This document shows positions 58,574-64,000 of a DNA stretch of 64,000 nucleotides, piece after piece. Positions within the stretch are counted from its first letter, which is position 1, and each line of letters starts with the position of its first letter. Origin of the DNA: Psococerastis gibbosa. Its lineage: Eukaryota > Arthropoda > Insecta > Psocodea > Psocidae. Made by a program: the position numbers and the translations under genes. The notes beneath the pieces are model-generated. The model had not been told where the DNA came from. It saw only the letters and a program-made list of their open reading frames with translations, and made no database searches. The stretch lies in contig OZ020486.1 of the NCBI GenBank assembly GCA_963971405.1, positions 20,421,419 to 20,485,418 on the forward strand. Direction: 5' to 3'.

Positions 58574-59394
58574 CCCTTCAAATCAAATCAAATTTTAATA
58601 TATCCCAATTCAGTATATACAGTTATACAATTAAACATCTCCCTATGGGCTAGGCCCGTTCTCGGGTGGATATTTAAAGGTATATTTTCTAAATAATTAC
58701 GCCGGCTATGTAACTATTACTCTAATAGGACTGGAAATCGGAATTTAAAACTGTCTCTAACTCTTAGGCAACATGAGGCAGACTTCAAATTGCCGTCAGT
58801 ATGTACTGTACGTGGTGCGTATGTATGGGTTTCTTTTCTTCCTTAACTCGTTTTTGAAAATTTCTTAGGCACGTCTAATTATTGTTATTACTATTAGATT
58901 ACGATGCCTAATTTTGATCGGATTTTGCACATTGGACAGATGCATACAATGTATACAAGTGAGTCGCCAGCTCTCGGGCAATGAGAGCCCCCAAAATTTA
59001 GTAAAACTATTGTAAGTAATAATTACGCTCTTATTTAATCGATCCTACATATGTATTTCCTATTTTGACCCCCACTATGCCCCACCCAAAATGGGCTCGA
59101 TCCGTCCCTGATGGGAGCAGGGTTATAAATCTGGGCTGCCCAAAATCATTGTGGCAATCTTTACAATACTATATGGATGATTTTAGACATGTGCATCTGA
59201 ATAGAGTCCAATGTAGGGTTTCTCTCGTGACTTCGTGGAAACGAAACATACTAGGGGTCTTCACAGTGTTTGTGTTATCGAGTTATACCTAGTTAAGTGT
59301 GCTATATCAAGCTAAGTTAACACACCGATAACCCGATAACCAGCTAACCAGCGTGCTATCCTAAACCCACTTCCAAGTTTGTTAAAGTGTTATT

Positions 59395-60160
59395 GCTTTC
59401 CAATTTATACGTAGTATAAGGAAAGCTTTGTGACGGTCGAAATTTTCGATTCCGAGATTTCAACGGATTTACACGTTTTAAGGTCCCAGGAACCCAAAAA
59501 AGTGGTTTTTACGAAATGTCTGTCTGTCGCTCTGTCTGTCTGTCTGTCTGTATGTCTGTATGTCTGTCTGTCTGTGCGTCGATTTCCGGGCAAACTACTT
59601 GGTCGATTTTGATGAAATTTAGCATGTAGGTTCACAAAAATCATACCTCGAAACTATTTTTTTTATTTGTGGCTAACTCAATTTTGGGGGGTTTTATTCT
59701 CAAAAAACTCAAAAAAAAACGTCTAAAAAATTATTTCCCAAAAACGGCTCCAACGATTTCTTTTAAATTCACATATATTGTAGTTGTTATTAATGTTTAT
59801 AAAATGCGGGGGTCGCTTGCCTCTTGATAGTTTGCTTCTGGGGGTAAAAAAATAAAAATAACTAAATTTTAATTAAAAATGACTAAAAAATAATTTTTCA
59901 GCGAAACCTTTCTATCGATGATTTCTACCTTCAGGCATGTTTTAGGTGTTAAATTGAGTAACGAAATCGGACAGGTTGCTCTCCCAGAAAAATATTTGGT
60001 TTTGTACAAAAAAATGTTTTTTTTTAAATGATAGAAAATTCACACTTAAACGCATTGCGTGCCCTGCCAGTATTGTTGTGTGTTAATGTGTTGGTTTGAC
60101 CTATCTAGAATTTACCTCACCTCCAGTGACGTCATGTGGACAACTCCCCCCCCCCCCCGA
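59395..60160 (+). repeat. Family A repeat, 3'-truncated, with flanking 27-bp direct repeat
   Basis: It starts GCTTTCCAATTTATACGTAG, has an expanded TCTG/TATG tract (59516-59575) and stops at a C run. A 27-base sequence starting CACTTCCAAGTT lies on both sides (59368-59394 and 60169-60195) with two mismatches. Confidence 0.8.
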
Positions 60161-60199
60161 TATTTCTTCACTTCCAAGTTGGTTAACGTGTTATTTACC

Positions 60200-61552
60200 T
60201 TGCTATAGCTCAGGTTTTTTGACCGCCGCCATATTTGTTTTTGTCGATTGATTTGAAACACGCGTTTAAAATTTTGTAGTATTTAAATTTATTTGTATAA
60301 TCTATTATCACAAGCAATTACCGTAAATACTTAAAATTATAATAACCAAAAAGAACAAAAAATATAACAAATGTGGCACTAGAATAGAGTTCTGCCACTT
60401 TCTTTAAACCCGTGCCACGAACGTCTGACTCATGGGAGTCTATCTCTTATGGCCAAGGTCACAGAAGTTCGGAAATTGATTATTTATGCTTAGCTTATGT
60501 ACCAAAAGAATTGACGATCTGCGTGCTTATGTTATCCAATCAGATGACTCAATTAAGATATGAAGAAAATAATAAGTTTAAATATTTAAAAATCTTTTTT
60601 AATTAATAATAAACAAATCATTATGTAAAGTAAACCAAAAAAACAATAAAACATATTTATTTTTTGTGTTATAAAAATTTTATTTTTCTTCTGAAACATG
60701 CAAGTTGGTTGCAAGAAGAAGCAGCCATTTTGACTGATTGAAGCCAACCGTCGCTACTCATTTGTCTTATTAAGGACTTTTGAATTTGGATTTTGGGGAA
60801 AGCTGTTGTAATATCTCTTAAAAATCTGGGTGAAAGTGTGCACTTCTGCACTATCGTTCGTTCCATAATCGTAAGTAGTTATATCTCAGTGTTATTGGCT
60901 ATTTGTAGTTTGTCCGTCATTGTTGTCTTTGTTTCAATTGCCGAACATTCTTATAGCATTAATTTTTAATTTATTTAATTTATCTCTTTACAGAGACATC
61001 AGCATTACCAGCCAAGCCAAACCATCAAATTTGAAGTAAAATTAACACGGCTAAGCCTAATTAATTGTTGTACAATTACTCCGTGCACACTTTCGTTTGT
61101 GAAAAATTAAATGTTTTAATTGTAATACTTCACCTTATTTTCATGTATTAATGCAATATGATTAACTGTTACACATATATTTCATTTACTTATCGCATTA
61201 AATTATTACTAGGCTATTAGCCTATAATACTCTATTATGAAGAAAGTTGTAATGTCGAAACTTACTACATAATAATTTTATTATAACAATGCGATGTTTG
61301 CCTTTAATTTGTGGAGTTTTGTAATAAGTCAAACTTAAAAACCATATGATAAGTCAAAGTAATGTAGGTTATGAGCAAACCCTATCACTGGCACAGAGAA
61401 ACTGAGGGCTGACTGTAACAATCGAATTAAATGTTACATGTAAAAGTTACTGTAATGAGATGTCATCTGAATCAGTGTATTAGTACTTTTACATTGTTAC
61501 AATCAGTCATTACCGTTTCTTTCAGCCTACGATACTTTTCTAATGAGGCTTT
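60200..61552. other. Interior of the 3.1-kb segment, no gene recognised
   Basis: A - strand frame with ATG (60866 to 60669, 65 codons) has no known relatives by eye. Confidence 0.4.
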
Positions 61553-61947
61553 AACGGGGTAATCTGCCTGTGAATTTCCCGTAAAAAACCCATGGTGTCA
61601 TTTATAAGAAAACCACAAGGAGCAATTTCCTACCTGGGACAAAAAAAGAATGTTAATTCATTACAAAATGATATTGTACATGCAATTCAAATGCAATCTT
61701 CTTGCAAAAATAAAATTAAACTCACTTACTGTGATGCGCTTCTTATACGCACCGTATGAGAGTAGGTGAGTTTAAATGTTTAGGTGAGTTTATGTAAAAA
61801 CATTGCATTTCAATTCCGTCTAAAATATCATTTCACAATGAATTGATATTGTTTTTGTTGTCCCAGATAGCAAGTTGCTCCCTGTGGTTTTTTAAGAATG
61901 GCCCCATGCGTTTCTTATAGGAAATAAAAAAAACGGATTACCCCGTT
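61553..61947. mobile_element. Foldback element nested in the 3.1-kb segment
   Basis: Arms of about 90 bases (AACGGGGTAATCTGCC on the left, GGATTACCCCGTT on the right) are roughly 75 percent complementary and run through CCACAAGGAGCAA and TTGCTCCCTGTGG. No coding capacity. Confidence 0.7.
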
Positions 61948-62370
61948 ATTTTGACCCATACATTTGAAAAAGAGCGGGATTAGAGAAACAAGTAGCAAAA
62001 AAGAAACCTTATCTCATAAGCTAAGCATAGCCAAATTTATAAATCTTCCTAGTAAGCTAAACATAATAGCGCACTAAATTCCGACGTATGCGCAGACGCA
62101 TGGAAGTGCGTGCTTATGTTAGCCATCAGAAAATTGCCTTGTAAAACAGTGCTGCCAACATCATTTCTTATTTTCCGTTAAATTTACTACGGCAGATGAC
62201 GATCTGTGTTAGTTTTTTGTCTATGGTCTGACTACTGCCACGTTGTTTACTCTGTCGATATAGCATGATAACTCACTCCCAAGGTCCACTCACGATTGTG
62301 TGTTAACTTGAATAGCACATCTAACTCGATAACAAGAACACTGTGAAGACCCCTACTGTGAAGACCCCTA

Positions 62371-64000
62371 ATGTGTATAGAGTATTATTTGAAATTGAAC
62401 TTACTTTTCTAAATAATGCTTGCAATTTTACGGAGGGGGGGGGGGGGGGTAATTGGTATAGGTGGTGAATGGCAACGCCTATAAAGCGATACATATGTCT
62501 CTTTAGAGTTCTTAGTGCTGAGGTTTTATTTTTATATATTATTTACTTACTTCCTTCCTTACTTATACTCACTTACTTACTATCTTACTTACCAAATCCG
62601 TTGGTCTGCATGCTGTTTTTCGGTTGCTGAAGACAGGAGTCCCTAGAAATGCAATTCAGTGAACAACCCGATAGGGCAAGGTAAGGACCGAGGTCTCATG
62701 AATCGAGGCGGATGTCTTATGTTAAATACGAACTCAGGGCCGTAAATTTGGGGGGGGGGGGCACGGTTCAACTTGCCCCCCCCCCCAGCTCCTTTTGGGG
62801 GCAAAGCCCCCCCAGCCGCGAGTAATGTAAGACGTGGTTCATGTCTCCCCGGGCCCCTTTGCAGCAATATGAATATAAGCACTCCTTTGTTAGCTTTGTA
62901 AAATCTACATCTATACTTACCCTACTATTTTGTACTTACATCTTCAATTTTTCCTTATCCTGCCTGATGACGTCATATGGTATACTTAGTTTTGCCCCCG
63001 CCATCATTCTAAAACTTTACGCCTCTGAATACGGTACATAAATAAAGTAATAAAAATTGTATAATTGTATATAATAAACCCCATTATTTCAGTCTTATTT
63101 TTCACAAATTTTCTCCCGAGGGAGACCCCCGGGCCCCCCTTGTGCTCGATTGTATTAATTACCTATAATATAGAACCCTTATTGCTCTGAAAATGCGTAT
63201 AAAACCCCAATATTTCAGCCAATTTTTTTTCGTATTTAATCTTCGCCCCCTGCTTGGTCTCATTCTAGATCCGCGCCTCCATCTACTATATTATGGAGGC
63301 ATTGAATCAGCTTTTAAAATGTGGAAAGCATGAAGACGAAAATGTTCCATTTTCCCGGAACCCATTCAAAAGAAAGGGCTATACATTCCGGGGAACAATG
63401 CCGAGTGTAGACGAACACAAAATGTATTCATCGTGTTTTTCGCGCTAGACAGAGCCCCTAAACAAATCGAACGTCATCAATAGCCGAAGCGTCTGAGAAG
63501 TGAGGAGTTGGACTGAGTGAGGATGAACAATGGCTGATGAAAGGAGAGATATTCCAACAATGAGAAAAAAAACTGGTTGGAATAATACAAAGGCAAACAG
63601 CTATTAGGTGGGGGATGATAACATTGAAACCAAGTCGCGCCGTGGTATGCTGCTGAGCACAATGCTCCCTCCCTCCCATATGCCAGACCCCCTCCCGTCC
63701 CCGCCTGCTTTTCAAACAAAACCTTTTCTTTCAAAAACGCTTATTTCATTATCAAATTCCAATACTGTACTTACTGGAAAAAGTTAACCTCCTCCTAACT
63801 TGTCTACCTTTAAAGTCACACGTTCATTTACCGCGCTTACACTTTCTTTACAGACCCTAGTTGTTTGTGCCGTGGTAGTGCCAGTAGTGGGCATTTAGGT
63901 ACCAGCTGCAGCTGTCCAATTAATACTTTAGCTGCTGCTTCATTTAAATATGACTTGTGATGCCGTTTTACACTTGGAATTCTCGGGGAACATTCGGAAG
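62371..64000. other. Gene-free right edge with hAT-like fragments
   Basis: About 62735-63027 has weak inverted ends (CAGGGCCGTAAATTT and ACTTTACGCCTCTG). About 63050-63278 resembles the 45.9-kb element in reverse, ending TCTAGATCCGCGCCT. The last 700 bases show no recognised feature. Confidence 0.45.

Larger units (their letters stand above)
59252..62370. mobile_element. 3.1-kb segment bounded by inverted repeats
   Basis: The left end (TAGGGGTCTTCACAGTGTTT then GTTATCGAGTTA) is inverted at 62290-62370, where the outermost 16 bases (CTGTGAAGACCCCTA) are duplicated. The inverted match extends about 60 bases. Inside are a family A copy and a foldback element. No transposase is recognised, and no obvious target duplication. 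Confidence 0.6.

Noticed and set aside
59405-59644. Frames such as FVNLHAKFHQNRPSSLPGNR over family A copies
   Set aside because: The same peptide recurs at several family A copies but without a stable start, length or neighbouring frame; part of the repeat, including its TCTG tract, not a gene.
60669-60866. 65-codon - strand frame starting MERTIVQKCTLSPRFLRDI
   Set aside because: No family recognised, isolated within a repeat-bounded segment, no splicing partner seen.
62735-63027. Possible hAT-like element with CAGGGCCGTAAA and TTTACGCCTCTG ends
   Set aside because: Ends agree only partly, and the flanking octamers match only if shifted by two bases.
1-64000. LTR retroelements, Polintons, toxin genes or CRISPR arrays
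   Set aside because: Looked for paired long terminal repeats, gag/pol motifs other than LINE reverse transcriptase, capsid or integrase genes, and regularly spaced repeats; none was convincing.

Overview
The window looks like nuclear DNA of an invertebrate animal, most likely an insect. It is AT-rich and repeat-crowded, with GT-AG introns, and no bacterial operon or viral genome is visible. The piled-up AGGCCTA-type words and the repeat style remind me of a sap-sucking hemipteran such as a planthopper; that is inference and only moderately likely. I found no LTR retrovirus, Polinton or CRISPR array.

One host gene is clear: a TTC14-like gene (tetratricopeptide repeat protein 14) on the + strand at 11166-23076. 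Twelve coding exons join in frame to a predicted 1027-residue protein. It has an S1 RNA-binding fold, TPR repeats, Ser- and Lys/Glu-rich low-complexity stretches, and a long RS plus RGG tail. This is the layout of a nuclear RNA-processing factor. Its introns hold a foldback element (intron 1), a decayed Tc1/mariner (intron 10) and a TIR element carrying a tandem foldback dimer (intron 11).

The rest is a layered transposon graveyard. At 1-11 kb there are family A repeats (ends starting GCTTTCCAATTTA), a perfect 59-bp-arm palindrome, an inverted tRNA-like SINE pair, two adjacent strong hairpins and a tRNA-headed SINE. At 23-35 kb lie more family A copies, SINE pieces and a 3.8-kb hAT transposon that looks intact: TIRs, a perfect 8-bp target duplication and an 848-residue spliced transposase. 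At 35.7-40.3 kb sit two broken LINEs. At 41-64 kb I see foldback elements, four short non-autonomous hAT-like elements (two more hAT-like copies are less complete, and one lies at 32.5 kb), LINE 3' fragments, simple repeats, and a 3.1-kb segment bounded by inverted repeats.

The most unusual material is the hairpin-forming DNA. It includes the 59-bp palindrome at 4.5 kb, the hairpin pair at 8.0-8.2 kb, a group of elements sharing the terminus TTAGGCGGGGTTTCCAC but carrying different interiors, and a foldback found as a head-to-tail dimer at two loci. These could feed small-RNA pathways, but nothing in the sequence alone proves that.
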